Position numbers and translations under genes: made by a program. DNA of 64,000 nucleotides from Cereibacter sphaeroides. Its GTDB lineage: Bacteria; Pseudomonadota; Alphaproteobacteria; Rhodobacterales; Rhodobacteraceae. Of the stretch, positions 1 through 8,864 are shown piece by piece; position 1 is the stretch's first letter; each line of letters opens with the position of its first letter. The DNA lies in assembly GCA_003243455.1 (NCBI GenBank), contig QFQS01000003.1, forward strand, positions 642,353 to 706,352, in the 5' to 3' direction. The notes beneath the pieces were generated by a model that did no database searches, had not been told where the DNA came from, and saw only the letters and a program-made list of their open reading frames with translations.

Positions 1-57
1 GGGCCCGGTATCCCCGCCTTGCGCGAGGAGCGCGCCGCGCATCATCAGAAGGCTCAT
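1..57 (-). CDS. Start of a phage late gene cut by the window edge
   Basis: An ATG at 57 overlaps the stop of the upstream DUF2793 gene in an ATGA junction, and the frame stays open for 19 codons to the window edge. The visible start is MSLLMMRGALLAQG. Tight stop/start coupling is the rule in this late operon, so this is probably the next tail or lysis gene. Function cannot be assigned. Confidence 0.5.
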   Translation of the reverse strand, partial: MSLLMMRGALLAQGGDTGP

Positions 58-731
58 GCGACGGCCCCCGCCAGCGCGCCCTGGATGATCCAGGCATCGG
101 CGCCGCGCTTCACGAGGGCGGCACCGGACCATTGGCCGTCGAGGGCAACCGATCCGCCCACCACGCCATTCAGCGACACCCCGGGTGCTGCTGTCACTGT
201 CGCGACCCCGGCGCCAACCTGCGTCACGTTGATCAGCGCGCCGAACTCGAAGGGAACGGTCGCCTCGGGGGGAATGGTCACCGTGACAGCCGAGGAACCG
301 GTGGTCTCAATGATGCTGCCGAGATCGACGGCTTCCAGCGTGTGGCTGGTCGCGGTGAGGGTGCGGATGCGGACGATCCCCGGGCGCGGCACCTCGACCC
401 AAGCCCCGGCCGTGAACCGAACGTGCCGCGCCTCATCGGCGATCCAGACCTGCCAGCCCTCCTGTGGGGTGAGATAGACCCATGCCGCTGCCCCGGCTGG
501 CGACTGGTCCCAGAGCGCCAGCGCATTGGCGTTGACCCCGGCTGCGGCAGGCACGATCAGCATCTGGCCCGTGTTGCCCGTCGCAGGCAGCGGCGTGGTG
601 CGGGATGTCGTGCGCGCCTGCACGAGGGCCGAGAGGCGGCGCAGGTCTTCGCTGAGGCTGGTGCCCCAGTTGCGCTGGCCAAGATCGTAGAAGGCGCGCA
701 GCCCCAATCCCGGCATGATCCGTTCCGGCAT
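54..731 (-). CDS. DUF2793 family phage tail-associated protein
   Basis: 225 residues. The core (about residues 55-110) carries the DUF2793 pattern: a hydrophobic ALALWD stretch, then AAWVYLTPQEGWQVWI and a receding beta-rich segment ending VRFTAGAW. The C-terminal half is small-residue-rich beta repeat sequence, as in tail fibre or appendage proteins. It lies directly downstream of the tail-tip gene in the late operon. DUF2793 proteins are common at this place in Rhodobacterales prophages, but their exact role is not known to me; adsorption apparatus is an inference. ATG 731 is preceded by a GAGGA box. Confidence 0.75.
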   Translation of the reverse strand: MPERIMPGLGLRAFYDLGQRNWGTSLSEDLRRLSALVQARTTSRTTPLPATGNTGQMLIVPAAAGVNANALALWDQSPAGAAAWVYLTPQEGWQVWIADEARHVRFTAGAWVEVPRPGIVRIRTLTATSHTLEAVDLGSIIETTGSSAVTVTIPPEATVPFEFGALINVTQVGAGVATVTAAPGVSLNGVVGGSVALDGQWSGAALVKRGADAWIIQGALAGAVA

Positions 732-791
732 GCTCGTCCTCGTTCGTTGCAGTCGTGGTTGATGCGCTGGCGCTGGCCGATCTGGTCTCGA

Positions 792-3700
792 TCAGGTGCC
801 CCAGAGGAAACCCCAGCCGCGATCCCATCCGGCGGCGAAGGGCGCCGTCAGCCGAAACCACCGAGCCTCGCGATCCGTGACCCAGCTGCCCTCGACCAGA
901 CGCCGGGACCGGACGGCCAGTTCGATCTCGGCCGTCCGATCCGGGGCGCCGAGTTCCGGAATGGCCTCAGGCGCCAGGTTCCAGGTGGCGGCGGTCCCGG
1001 CATCAATGACCACGCCTGCGGGCAGGATGGCCATGCCGCTATCCGGGTCTACCCAGCGCACCTCGATGATGTAGCCGACCCCCGGTTCGGGCCCGATGGA
1101 GGCTCCGGTGTGGTCGACGATGACGGGGCTGGTCTGGGTGAGCCGGTCACGATGGGCCCAGCTCAAGGCGAGAGAGCCAGTGACCAGCGCATCAACATTC
1201 GGGGAATAACTGCCGTTGCCTTGCACACGGCCGGGCGGCAGGGGCCGGATGGCGCGGCGGTCGAGCGTCACGGCATCTTCGGACGCCATCGCGAAGGCTA
1301 GCGTGCCGCGTCCGGTCTCGGGCAGGAGCCGTGCAGCCAGGGTCTCGCCCGCTGCCCAGCTGTCTTCGGTGATCCGTGCCACGTCGTCGAAGAAGACGAC
1401 CGGCGTGCCCGAGGGATGCACGCGCGGGACGGTATCGAGGCAGCCGCGACCGAAGGTGATACTGGTTGGCGTGATCCCGTCGACGCGGACCAGTTCTCCA
1501 TTGATGCTGGCCAGCGTCCCGATCTCGACCTCGCCGATGTCGCGCCAGCCGGTCACGGCGATCACGCGCGCCTCCGGGCTGTCGGTCACATCCGCGGCGA
1601 GCAGAGCGGTCGGGGCGAAGGCGACGATGCCCTCCTGCGCGGGGCCGGTGCCGGGGTCGATCCAGAGCTGGGCCGCCAGCGCATCGGCGCTGGGGCGTTC
1701 GCCGGTGGTGACCAGCGCGCCTGCGTCCGGATCCTCGGCAAGGCGGCGGTCGGCCTCGCTGTGGCCAAGCTCGCGGACCAGCAACCAGTATGGGGCTTCC
1801 TCGACCATGCGGCGGGACAGTGCCCGCGGCGGTGCGGCGACGCCCGAGCCCGTGGGCATCCGTCCGCCTGCGATGGCGGTGGCGCCCAGCGCGAAGACAT
1901 CCTCGGCGATCTTGAGCCGGATGCCGTTGTCACGGCCGTCGCCCTGGCCGATCTCGGAAATCCGCATGACCACATCGGCAAGGCCCAACCGCGTCGAGCG
2001 CAGCCGGATCACATCCCCAGGGCCGAGATCGGCCCCCTCGCGGTTGACGACGATCTCGCCAGTCAGGAGCGGGGCGGACAGCGCGCGCAAGTCGCGCTCG
2101 GCCACGCGCACGGCAAGCCCCTGATAGCGGATGCCGGGATAGTCGAGCGTGGTCGCCAGGACCTCGCCCATCGCCTGGACACGGGCGGTGTCCGTCACTG
2201 AAACCGCGCCAGTGTCGTCGGTCCAGGCATCGGTGAAGCGGACGGTCACGCTGTTCACCAGATCGGAGGGCGACCGGCGGCCTAGGCGTCCCCAATCCAC
2301 GACATTCGTCTCGTCAAAGAGGGGTAACGTTGTGCTCACGTAATCCGCCCGGATCAGCTTCAACTCCCAGAGCCCGGTGCGCCGGTCGATGAACAGCGTG
2401 GCATCGATATGGTCGAGGACGCTGGCGATGAACTCCTCGATGGAGCTGTCCTGCTGCCAGATGAGCGACAGGCCGAAGCCTTCTGTGTAAAGCGCATCCG
2501 CCGCCGCCGTGAAACTCGCGCCGATCTCGACCGAGGAATATCCCAGACCCCAGTCCCGGTTGGTCAGGCATTCCCGGATGATATGCGCCGGGTTCATGTC
2601 CGGGCCGTTGCCGAAGGCGCCGCGCAGGGAGGCAACTAGTGCCTGCGGGTTGCCGGGCGGGATAACTGGCACTCCGTCGACGGGGGTGTTGTCGATCTGG
2701 GCGGTGTAGGTGGTGTTCGCGAGCGAGATGTTGAAGCCGAAGATGTCGGCAGGCGGCAGGGTGCGGATGATCGCCAGCGCCGCATCGACCGAGGAGACGG
2801 GTGCGGGTTCTCCATCGGTCACGAAGATGACGATCCGGCGTTTGGATCCGCTGCCTGCAAAGAAGGCGTTTGCCTCGGTAAAGGCCGCGTTGAAGCTGGT
2901 GCCGCCATTCGTGAAGTTCGAGAGCCCCAGCATCCAGGCCTCGAGCGCGGCATAGTCCGCAGGCCCCATGTTGCGCCGTTCGATGGATCCAGCGACCGTT
3001 GCGTTCCAGAGCACGATGCGGATATCGTTTGGTCGGTCGGGGTCCACGCCCGCCGCGATCTCGCGGATAAGGGCGGCAACGCCCGCCTTCTGCGCCGACA
3101 TGCGGGTGCCGGACATGGAGCCCGAAACGTCGAGGGCGATGTAGATCGCCGCATCCGAAATGTTCGCCTCTGGGACGATGGCGGCCTTCTCGGGATACCA
3201 TTGCGGACTGCCCGCCTCTCCGGTCAGGACGCGGGTCACCCGCACGGCCCATGGCTTCAGGTACGGGTTGATGCCGAGATAGACCTGCCGCAGCACGAGG
3301 CCGCAGAGACCGCGATAGGCGGGAACATCCCCTCCCATGCGCGCGGTTAGGTAGTCGTTCAGCCCCTGGCCCGGCCCGCCCATCAGCACATCGACATCGC
3401 CGCGGATGCCACCTTCGCGGCTCTCGCCGCCGAAGAGGTCGGGTTTGTCGATCCGGATGCGGCCGCCACCCGCGCCGGTATTGCTGGCGCCGGTCGTGGC
3501 CTCGAACACCTCGACCGATTGCGCCGGGAAGCTCAGGGCCTCCGGCAGGACGGTCCAACGTGTGATGTTTGCGGCTGCATCGAAGGTGACGGCCTGCAGG
3601 GTGATGGTCTGGCTCGACCCGTTGGCAAGGGCGAGGCGGTAATCGCGTCCGATGCGCACGCCCGCGCGGGTGCCGGGAAAGCTGAGGGTTGCACCGCTAT

Positions 3701-3923
3701 CGCCTGCCAGTGCCGCCGTGGCGGCCATCCCTGCGACAGTGCCTATACGCGTCTCAACTGCCGCGCCGCCGCCAGCAAAACCGCCACCTGTCGTGACGGA
3801 CCATGCGGTGCGACGGTCGACGAGGATCTCGCGGATGGCGTCGACCGGCCCGTGACAGAGCGCCAGATGCACGCCCAGCGAGTAGCGATAGCCGACAGTC
3901 TGGGCCTTGCTCCTACCGCCCAT
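792..3923 (-). CDS. Tail-tip / host-specificity protein with von Willebrand A domain
   Basis: About 1043 residues from ATG 3923, chosen because MGGRSKAQTVGYRYSLG begins the conserved N-terminus and overlaps the upstream stop by 11 bases. The N-terminal part (GVHLALCHGPVDAIREI) is typical of tail-tip proteins of Rhodobacter-type phages; the C-terminal half resembles the beta-rich TipJ/GTA host-specificity region. Unusually, residues about 258-440 form a von Willebrand A domain with a complete metal site: DVSGSMS (D265), GGTSF (T342) and VTDGEP (D370). The protein should sit at the distal tail tip and contact the cell. Family assignment is good; the role of the A domain is inference (metal-dependent adhesion). 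Confidence 0.82.
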   Translation of the reverse strand: MGGRSKAQTVGYRYSLGVHLALCHGPVDAIREILVDRRTAWSVTTGGGFAGGGAAVETRIGTVAGMAATAALAGDSGATLSFPGTRAGVRIGRDYRLALANGSSQTITLQAVTFDAAANITRWTVLPEALSFPAQSVEVFEATTGASNTGAGGGRIRIDKPDLFGGESREGGIRGDVDVLMGGPGQGLNDYLTARMGGDVPAYRGLCGLVLRQVYLGINPYLKPWAVRVTRVLTGEAGSPQWYPEKAAIVPEANISDAAIYIALDVSGSMSGTRMSAQKAGVAALIREIAAGVDPDRPNDIRIVLWNATVAGSIERRNMGPADYAALEAWMLGLSNFTNGGTSFNAAFTEANAFFAGSGSKRRIVIFVTDGEPAPVSSVDAALAIIRTLPPADIFGFNISLANTTYTAQIDNTPVDGVPVIPPGNPQALVASLRGAFGNGPDMNPAHIIRECLTNRDWGLGYSSVEIGASFTAAADALYTEGFGLSLIWQQDSSIEEFIASVLDHIDATLFIDRRTGLWELKLIRADYVSTTLPLFDETNVVDWGRLGRRSPSDLVNSVTVRFTDAWTDDTGAVSVTDTARVQAMGEVLATTLDYPGIRYQGLAVRVAERDLRALSAPLLTGEIVVNREGADLGPGDVIRLRSTRLGLADVVMRISEIGQGDGRDNGIRLKIAEDVFALGATAIAGGRMPTGSGVAAPPRALSRRMVEEAPYWLLVRELGHSEADRRLAEDPDAGALVTTGERPSADALAAQLWIDPGTGPAQEGIVAFAPTALLAADVTDSPEARVIAVTGWRDIGEVEIGTLASINGELVRVDGITPTSITFGRGCLDTVPRVHPSGTPVVFFDDVARITEDSWAAGETLAARLLPETGRGTLAFAMASEDAVTLDRRAIRPLPPGRVQGNGSYSPNVDALVTGSLALSWAHRDRLTQTSPVIVDHTGASIGPEPGVGYIIEVRWVDPDSGMAILPAGVVIDAGTAATWNLAPEAIPELGAPDRTAEIELAVRSRRLVEGSWVTDREARWFRLTAPFAAGWDRGWGFLWGT

Positions 3924-4131
3924 CGCTGGCCTCCGGCATCGTCGCCGCACGTGCTTCGGCCTGCAGGATCACCGGTACCACCAGCGCGTCGCCGGTGGCG
4001 CGCAAGGTCTCCACCTCGATGCCGGCATCGAGGAACGCCTGCCAGTCGAGCCCATGGCGCCGGAACCAAGGCCGCACGCCCGCGAGGCAGTAGCGTGCCG
4101 CGCGCAGGTCCTGGATCGTCACGCGGGTCAC
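3913..4131 (-). CDS. Small conserved phage tail-region protein
   Basis: 72 residues starting MTRVTIQDLRAARYC, with an FLDAGIEVETLRATGDALV segment. It sits between two tail-tip-cluster genes, overlapping the upstream gene by 4 bases and the downstream one by 11 bases, so translation is probably coupled. Genes of this size and place are regular in Rhodobacterales prophages. No catalytic motif is visible. Function unknown; a tail-tip assembly role is inferred from position only. Confidence 0.7.
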   Translation of the reverse strand: MTRVTIQDLRAARYCLAGVRPWFRRHGLDWQAFLDAGIEVETLRATGDALVVPVILQAEARAATMPEASDGR

Positions 4132-4376
4132 TTCTTGCCGCCTTTCTTCTGGATGGGATCAACCCTCAGGTCCCCGGCCCAGACGACGTTCGGGCCGGTG
4201 ATCAGAACCGTGCCGAAGACAACCGGGATCGGTCGGCCTTCTTCAGCCGTGGGCAGCGTGAAATCGTCGAGCCCTGCAGCCTGTGGCTTCTCGACCTTGG
4301 GCCGCGGGCTCAGCGCATAGGAAATCGCGGAAAGCACGAGCCCGAGAACGAGCCGCGCAATGAAGGTCCAGACCAT
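4128..4376 (-). CDS. Small tail-tip assembly protein with N-terminal hydrophobic helix
   Basis: 82 residues. A hydrophobic stretch at residues 4-21 (FIARLVLGLVLSAISYAL) is followed by a basic/proline linker and a conserved block PTAEEGRPIPVVFGTVLI. The second block is the same as that at the start of larger phage tail-tip proteins, where it begins the baseplate fold; here it stands as a separate small protein. The Lys-rich C-terminus overlaps the next gene by 4 bases. Role inferred from context. Confidence 0.72.
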   Translation of the reverse strand: MVWTFIARLVLGLVLSAISYALSPRPKVEKPQAAGLDDFTLPTAEEGRPIPVVFGTVLITGPNVVWAGDLRVDPIQKKGGKK

Positions 4377-4385
4377 GGGGGATGC

Positions 4386-5246
4386 TCAGACGATGGAACC
4401 GCCGCCGAAGGGGTTGCGGCCAGGGATCTCGGGGAAACCACCGAAGTTCGGGAGGTTGCCGAACTTGGCGGCACAGGTGGAGGCGCGCAGGTCGCAGCCG
4501 GGAGCGATGTCGGCGACGAGTGGGATCGGATCGCCTGTCTCGGGATCGACCTCGGGTGCGGCCAGCGCCGCCGCCACCTCAGGCATCGGCCGAGATAGCG
4601 TCAGGGTTGCTCCGGCATGGCCGATGATGAACCCAAGCTGCGCCCCGAACCTCAGTACCCCACCCCGGAACCAGCCATCGGGCTGCCCCGCCGCCTCCGG
4701 GATCGTCAGGGCATTGCCCGAGACGGCCGTCACGGTGCCGGTCTGCCAGTGGAACCCGATGTCGAGCCCGCAACCACGGCCATAGAGCGCGTGGCGGCAG
4801 AGGCGCTGGTACTTCGCGCGCACCCCGGCCCGACGGAGCGTGCTGAAGACGGATTCACAGTTGAGAAGGATCCGGACGCCCTCGACCTCGGCACCGACTA
4901 CGCGACCCTTCCAATGCGCCACGGTCTCACCCAACACCTGCTCATGGCCACGGAAGATGGTCAGCGTCACGGGCGTGTTGCCCAAGGGCGCGAGGAACCG
5001 CCGCGCAAAGGGGAGCGACAGAGGCCAGGTAAGTTCCAGCCGCCCGCGTTCGATCTCGCTGGTCTGAACGGCATCGCCATGGGAAATGGCCGCCGCTTCC
5101 CAGCTGATTGTGTCGCCCTCGCTGGCTGCACTGGTCCAGTCAGTGGACCGGCTGGTGAAGCGCCAGACCTGATCGCCTTCGACGAACTGGTACAGGTAGT
5201 AAGGGCGGCCCTCGGCGGGGGAGGACTCGATGGTGGCGTAGGTCAT
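4386..5246 (-). CDS. Phage BR0599 / DUF2163 family tail protein
   Basis: 286 residues. The N-terminal DUF2163-like region (about 1-160) ends in a cysteine-rich segment YQRLCRHALYGRGCGLD, the mark of the BR0599 C-terminal domain. Proteins of this family lie between tape-measure and tail-tip genes in GTA-like and siphovirus tails and are structurally related to distal-tail/hub proteins; GTA homologues include a presumed cell-wall-acting or hub role. The start overlaps the upstream gene's stop by 4 bases. Good family confidence, moderate functional confidence. Confidence 0.85.
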   Translation of the reverse strand: MTYATIESSPAEGRPYYLYQFVEGDQVWRFTSRSTDWTSAASEGDTISWEAAAISHGDAVQTSEIERGRLELTWPLSLPFARRFLAPLGNTPVTLTIFRGHEQVLGETVAHWKGRVVGAEVEGVRILLNCESVFSTLRRAGVRAKYQRLCRHALYGRGCGLDIGFHWQTGTVTAVSGNALTIPEAAGQPDGWFRGGVLRFGAQLGFIIGHAGATLTLSRPMPEVAAALAAPEVDPETGDPIPLVADIAPGCDLRASTCAAKFGNLPNFGGFPEIPGRNPFGGGSIV

Positions 5247-6418
5247 TCGGACACCTCCACGACTGGCAGGTTCACCTCACTCGCCACGGCCCCATGCCGG
5301 ATCTCGATCCGATCTGCATCCGACCGCACCAGCGTCAGGAAATGTACCTTCGTCCCAATGCCCACCGGCTCGCCGAGGCTCGAGGACAGTGTCAGCCGAT
5401 GATCCGCGCCTTCCGCCACAGCAGCGTTGATCGTCCGGAACCGGAAGTCGCTTGGCATCTCGAGCAGGATGGCGCGACCGACATAGGCCGCCAGTTCCGC
5501 AACGGGCGCCACGCGCATCAGCGTGGAACCGGAGGTCATGGCCGCACGCAACTGCAGTTCGCGACCCCAGGTCGGCAACCAGAAGCTGGTTTGCCTACCG
5601 CGCAGCGCCCACAGCCAGCAGCGCAAGGCCCAACGTTCCGCCGCGCCCTGCGCCTTTAGGTTGATCGCCTCCCCCCTCTCAAACAAGTCCCGCAAAGGTT
5701 CCACTACGACTGGCCCGAAGCCGTTGTCGACGTATTCGACGGCACGGCGAAGGCTTGCGGTGATCGGCGAACGGGTCAGGCTGGGGTCAGTCTGGACCGG
5801 GCGGCCGAGGTAGCTGGGCAGAACCGGCGCTGTCAGTTCAGGCGCATCGCGCAAAAGGAAGGTGACGGTCACGAGGCCGTCATTCTGGCGGCGACGTGAG
5901 ATTTCGACGGGCGCCGATAGAACTCCCGACCGCACAGGTGCGATGCTGACACGCAAAGCCACCACGCTTGGTGTGGGCAGCTGCGCGCCCAGTTGTTCCA
6001 CCAGGATCAGCCGATCCGCCGCGACATCGGCGATCTCTGCGAGGGATGCCTCACGTCCATCCACCGCGATCGCCACAGCGTCCCCAATCCGGAAATCCGC
6101 CACGCTGGTGTCGACGGTAATCTCCGTCGCCCCCTGCACCAGATCCGCCGTAGGCTGGACCGCCATATGCCAGAGCGGCACCAGCCATTCTCCCGCGAAT
6201 CCTGCGCGCACCAGTTCCGCCGCCCGCGCCATGCCCAGTGCGTCGCGGCGATGCTGGAAGGTGACGATCTCGCGTGGGCGTGACCGGAGTGCGATGCGCT
6301 GTTCGCCCGCCCGGGACTGCAGCACATCTGTGCGCCATTCCAGAACCTCGGTGATCTCCTGCGCCGCCGGTAAGGGCCAGAGCTGCGGCCGGCCATCCGG
6401 TTCAGGCATTGATGGCAC
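5243..6418 (-). CDS. Phage distal tail / assembly protein
   Basis: 391 residues, located directly after the tape measure gene and coupled to the BR0599 gene by a 4-base overlap. The N-terminal part (LEWRTDVLQSRAGEQRIALR) and the C-terminal Trp-rich block (RQTSFWLPTWGRELQL) are those of the large tail proteins that occupy the distal-tail position in Rhodobacterales siphoviruses. Composition is beta-rich without transmembrane segments. ATG 6418 overlaps the tape measure stop by 17 bases; a second Met at 6409 is also possible. Function inferred from order and resemblance. Confidence 0.75.
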   Translation of the reverse strand: MPSMPEPDGRPQLWPLPAAQEITEVLEWRTDVLQSRAGEQRIALRSRPREIVTFQHRRDALGMARAAELVRAGFAGEWLVPLWHMAVQPTADLVQGATEITVDTSVADFRIGDAVAIAVDGREASLAEIADVAADRLILVEQLGAQLPTPSVVALRVSIAPVRSGVLSAPVEISRRRQNDGLVTVTFLLRDAPELTAPVLPSYLGRPVQTDPSLTRSPITASLRRAVEYVDNGFGPVVVEPLRDLFERGEAINLKAQGAAERWALRCWLWALRGRQTSFWLPTWGRELQLRAAMTSGSTLMRVAPVAELAAYVGRAILLEMPSDFRFRTINAAVAEGADHRLTLSSSLGEPVGIGTKVHFLTLVRSDADRIEIRHGAVASEVNLPVVEVSE

Positions 6419-8864
6419 CCCGGTTGCGGCGGATCACGTTCAGGATGGCCCGTTCGCCCGAGGGCGTGGCGAGGTAGTCGCCGACGACGGACGGGTCGAG
6501 CACGTTGATGATGCGCGTCGACATGGAGGATGCCGCGGCCGCGCCATCGCCATTCATCTCAACCCCGAGCCTCCCGCCCTTGCCACGACGCAGGGGCAGG
6601 ATGGCCTCGGGTCCTGCCTCGCCCATAAGCCCCACACCCTTTGCGAAGGGAAACACCGTCGGCCGGTTCACGACGCCACCCCGTGCGAAAGCGGTCAGTT
6701 CTGCGCCCCCGGCAAAGACTCCGCCCTTGGCAAAGCCGAAGAGGCTCCCGAAGAACCCGCCGCCGCCTGAAAATGCGTTGATCAGCGCGTTCTCGATTGG
6801 CTTGAAGGCCAGATCGATCAGTCGGGTGGCGAGGTTCTGCGCGATCCGCGAAATCGCCCCCGCAAATGTCTCCCAGGTAAACTCGCCCGAGGTGAGCGCT
6901 TCCTTGATGGGTCCGGTGATGTCCTGCGCGAGTCCTTGGGCGATCTCGCGGGACTTCTCTTGTGCCTTGCGGACAGCATCTGCCGTGGCCTCCCAAGCAT
7001 TCTTTGCCGCGTCAGCCCCCTCCCGCAGGGCGTTGCCCGCGCCGCGTCCCGAACTGCCAGCGGCTTCCGCAGCCTCGCCAGCCCCCTGCAGGGCAGTGCC
7101 GAGGCCGGTCGCAGCCATGCGCGCGTCCTCGAGTCCAGCTGCAGCCTCGGTGCCGGAGGTCGAGACAGCATCCCGCAGCGCGGCCACGGACTGCAGGGGC
7201 GCGGTCGCGGCCGCCGCGACCTCGCCCATCATGTTGCGCAAACGTGCGGCCTCGCCCCGTGCCGCCTCGGCTGCAGTGGTCAGGCCCAGATCGGGCGGCG
7301 CGAAGGGATCGCTGTTGAAGGCCGCCTCGAAGGCTGTGCGCGCCTCCGCACCGGCATTGGCCGCAGCCCCTGCAAAGGGGTTCTCGATCCCGCCGAGTTC
7401 GATGGTTCCGATCAGCGGCACGCGTTTCTCGATGCCCAGCACATCGAGACCGGCATTGATGCCTTCGAGGAAGCCGTCGATCCGCGCCGCCACGCCATTC
7501 AGCATGGCCTCGACCCCGCCAATCAGCGCGTTGGCCGCGCCGTAGGCGAACTCGCCAATGGTGGCAGGCAGGGCCGACCAGAGCACCTTCACCGCCTCCA
7601 TCGCCCCCTGAAACGTGTTCAGTGTCGCATTGCCGAACCCCACCACCGCCTCGAGACCGGTCTGCAAGGCGGCGATGATGCCCGCACTGATCTCGGCCCA
7701 GCCCGCCAGGATCGAGAGACCCAGCGCGACCATGCCAAGCTTCATGCGGTCCCAGACCTCGCGAGCTACGTCGCCCAGAAGGCCCAGCGCGGCTCCGACG
7801 CTGCCCGTACCCTGAACCAGCCGCCCGAACTGGAAGATCAACTCGCCCGCGCCGATGATCAGCGCCCCGATGCCGGTGCGGATCAAGGCGCCACGCAGGA
7901 CAACGAGGGCCGTCGCGAGGCCTCGGACGGAGAGCGCCGCTGCGGCCAGACCCGCCACCCAGCGGCCCGCCATGACGCCCACAAAGGCCGCGGCATAGGA
8001 GGCCATACGGCCGAGGTTCTCGCCCAGCGCATCAAGGGCCGTCCGCAAGGCTCCGCCTTCGGAGGCAAGCGCCACGAAGGCCTCGGCAAGCCAGGTGACG
8101 GCAGGCGCCACAGCGACGGCAATCTGGTTGCGGATCCCGTCAAAGACCATGCCGAGACTGCCCAGCGCAATCTGGGTCTGGCGGAGCGAGGACAGTGCCT
8201 CGCCGTCGAGGATCGCGCCGACCGAGCGGGCCTGATCGCCGAAGCGGGTCATCTCGGCCCCGCCATCGCGCAGCAGCGGCAGGAGGCGCGTAGCATCCGA
8301 GGCCATGGCCTCGAGATAGAAGGTCATCTCCTGCTGGCTGAGCCCCGCCTTCTCCAGCGAGGTCACGTAAAGCTGCAGGGCTTCCGGTCCCGACAGGCGT
8401 GCAAACTCTTCGGCCGTGACGCCCACACGCGGGGCGATCTGTTCGAAGAAATCCTTCATCGGCCCGCCACCGGTCTGCAGGAAATCCCCGACCCGGTCGT
8501 TCACGTCCTTCAGGATATCGGCCAGCTTCTCCTGCTCGACCCCGACCGTGCGGGCCCCCGCCGCCCAGCGTTGGAAGCTCTCGGGCGTGGCATTGGCGAC
8601 TTGTGCGAACTGCCGGATCTGGTCGGCGCTCTGGGCCGCGTTGCGCACGATGATGCCAAGCCCTGCCGTCGCGGCAGAGGCGGCCGCAGCCATGGCGATC
8701 CCGGCACGGCGCGCGAAGGCGGCGAGCCGGGTGTTGGCCGCCTCCATCTCCCGCGACAGACGGCCGAAGCCGCGCGTCCCTGCCTCACCGATCCCTTCCA
8801 GCTCGGCGCGCACCTGGCGACCGCCAACGACCGCGAGGCGGACAGAGACCCGTTTCTCAGCCAT
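6402..8864 (-). CDS. Phage tail tape measure protein
   Basis: 820 residues, Ala/Gly-rich and largely helical, with a long hydrophobic central region (about 290-480) and a C-terminal FAKGGVFAGGAELTAFARGG segment typical of lambda-like tape measures. It starts within the stop region of the frameshifted tail-chaperone gene (8-base overlap), the classic place for this gene. Tape measure length sets tail length; by the usual rule of about 1.5 angstrom per residue this predicts a tail near 120 nm, hence a siphovirus. The call is firm. Confidence 0.93.
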   Translation of the reverse strand: MAEKRVSVRLAVVGGRQVRAELEGIGEAGTRGFGRLSREMEAANTRLAAFARRAGIAMAAAASAATAGLGIIVRNAAQSADQIRQFAQVANATPESFQRWAAGARTVGVEQEKLADILKDVNDRVGDFLQTGGGPMKDFFEQIAPRVGVTAEEFARLSGPEALQLYVTSLEKAGLSQQEMTFYLEAMASDATRLLPLLRDGGAEMTRFGDQARSVGAILDGEALSSLRQTQIALGSLGMVFDGIRNQIAVAVAPAVTWLAEAFVALASEGGALRTALDALGENLGRMASYAAAFVGVMAGRWVAGLAAAALSVRGLATALVVLRGALIRTGIGALIIGAGELIFQFGRLVQGTGSVGAALGLLGDVAREVWDRMKLGMVALGLSILAGWAEISAGIIAALQTGLEAVVGFGNATLNTFQGAMEAVKVLWSALPATIGEFAYGAANALIGGVEAMLNGVAARIDGFLEGINAGLDVLGIEKRVPLIGTIELGGIENPFAGAAANAGAEARTAFEAAFNSDPFAPPDLGLTTAAEAARGEAARLRNMMGEVAAAATAPLQSVAALRDAVSTSGTEAAAGLEDARMAATGLGTALQGAGEAAEAAGSSGRGAGNALREGADAAKNAWEATADAVRKAQEKSREIAQGLAQDITGPIKEALTSGEFTWETFAGAISRIAQNLATRLIDLAFKPIENALINAFSGGGGFFGSLFGFAKGGVFAGGAELTAFARGGVVNRPTVFPFAKGVGLMGEAGPEAILPLRRGKGGRLGVEMNGDGAAAASSMSTRIINVLDPSVVGDYLATPSGERAILNVIRRNRGAINA

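Noticed and set aside
132..1301. 389-codon plus-strand frame across the DUF2793 and tail-tip genes
   Set aside because: Antisense shadow; crosses a gene border on the other strand and has no domain.
2314..3558. 414-codon alternate minus-strand frame inside the tail-tip gene
   Set aside because: Arg/His/Pro-rich out-of-frame translation of the same DNA; the tail-tip frame carries the domains.
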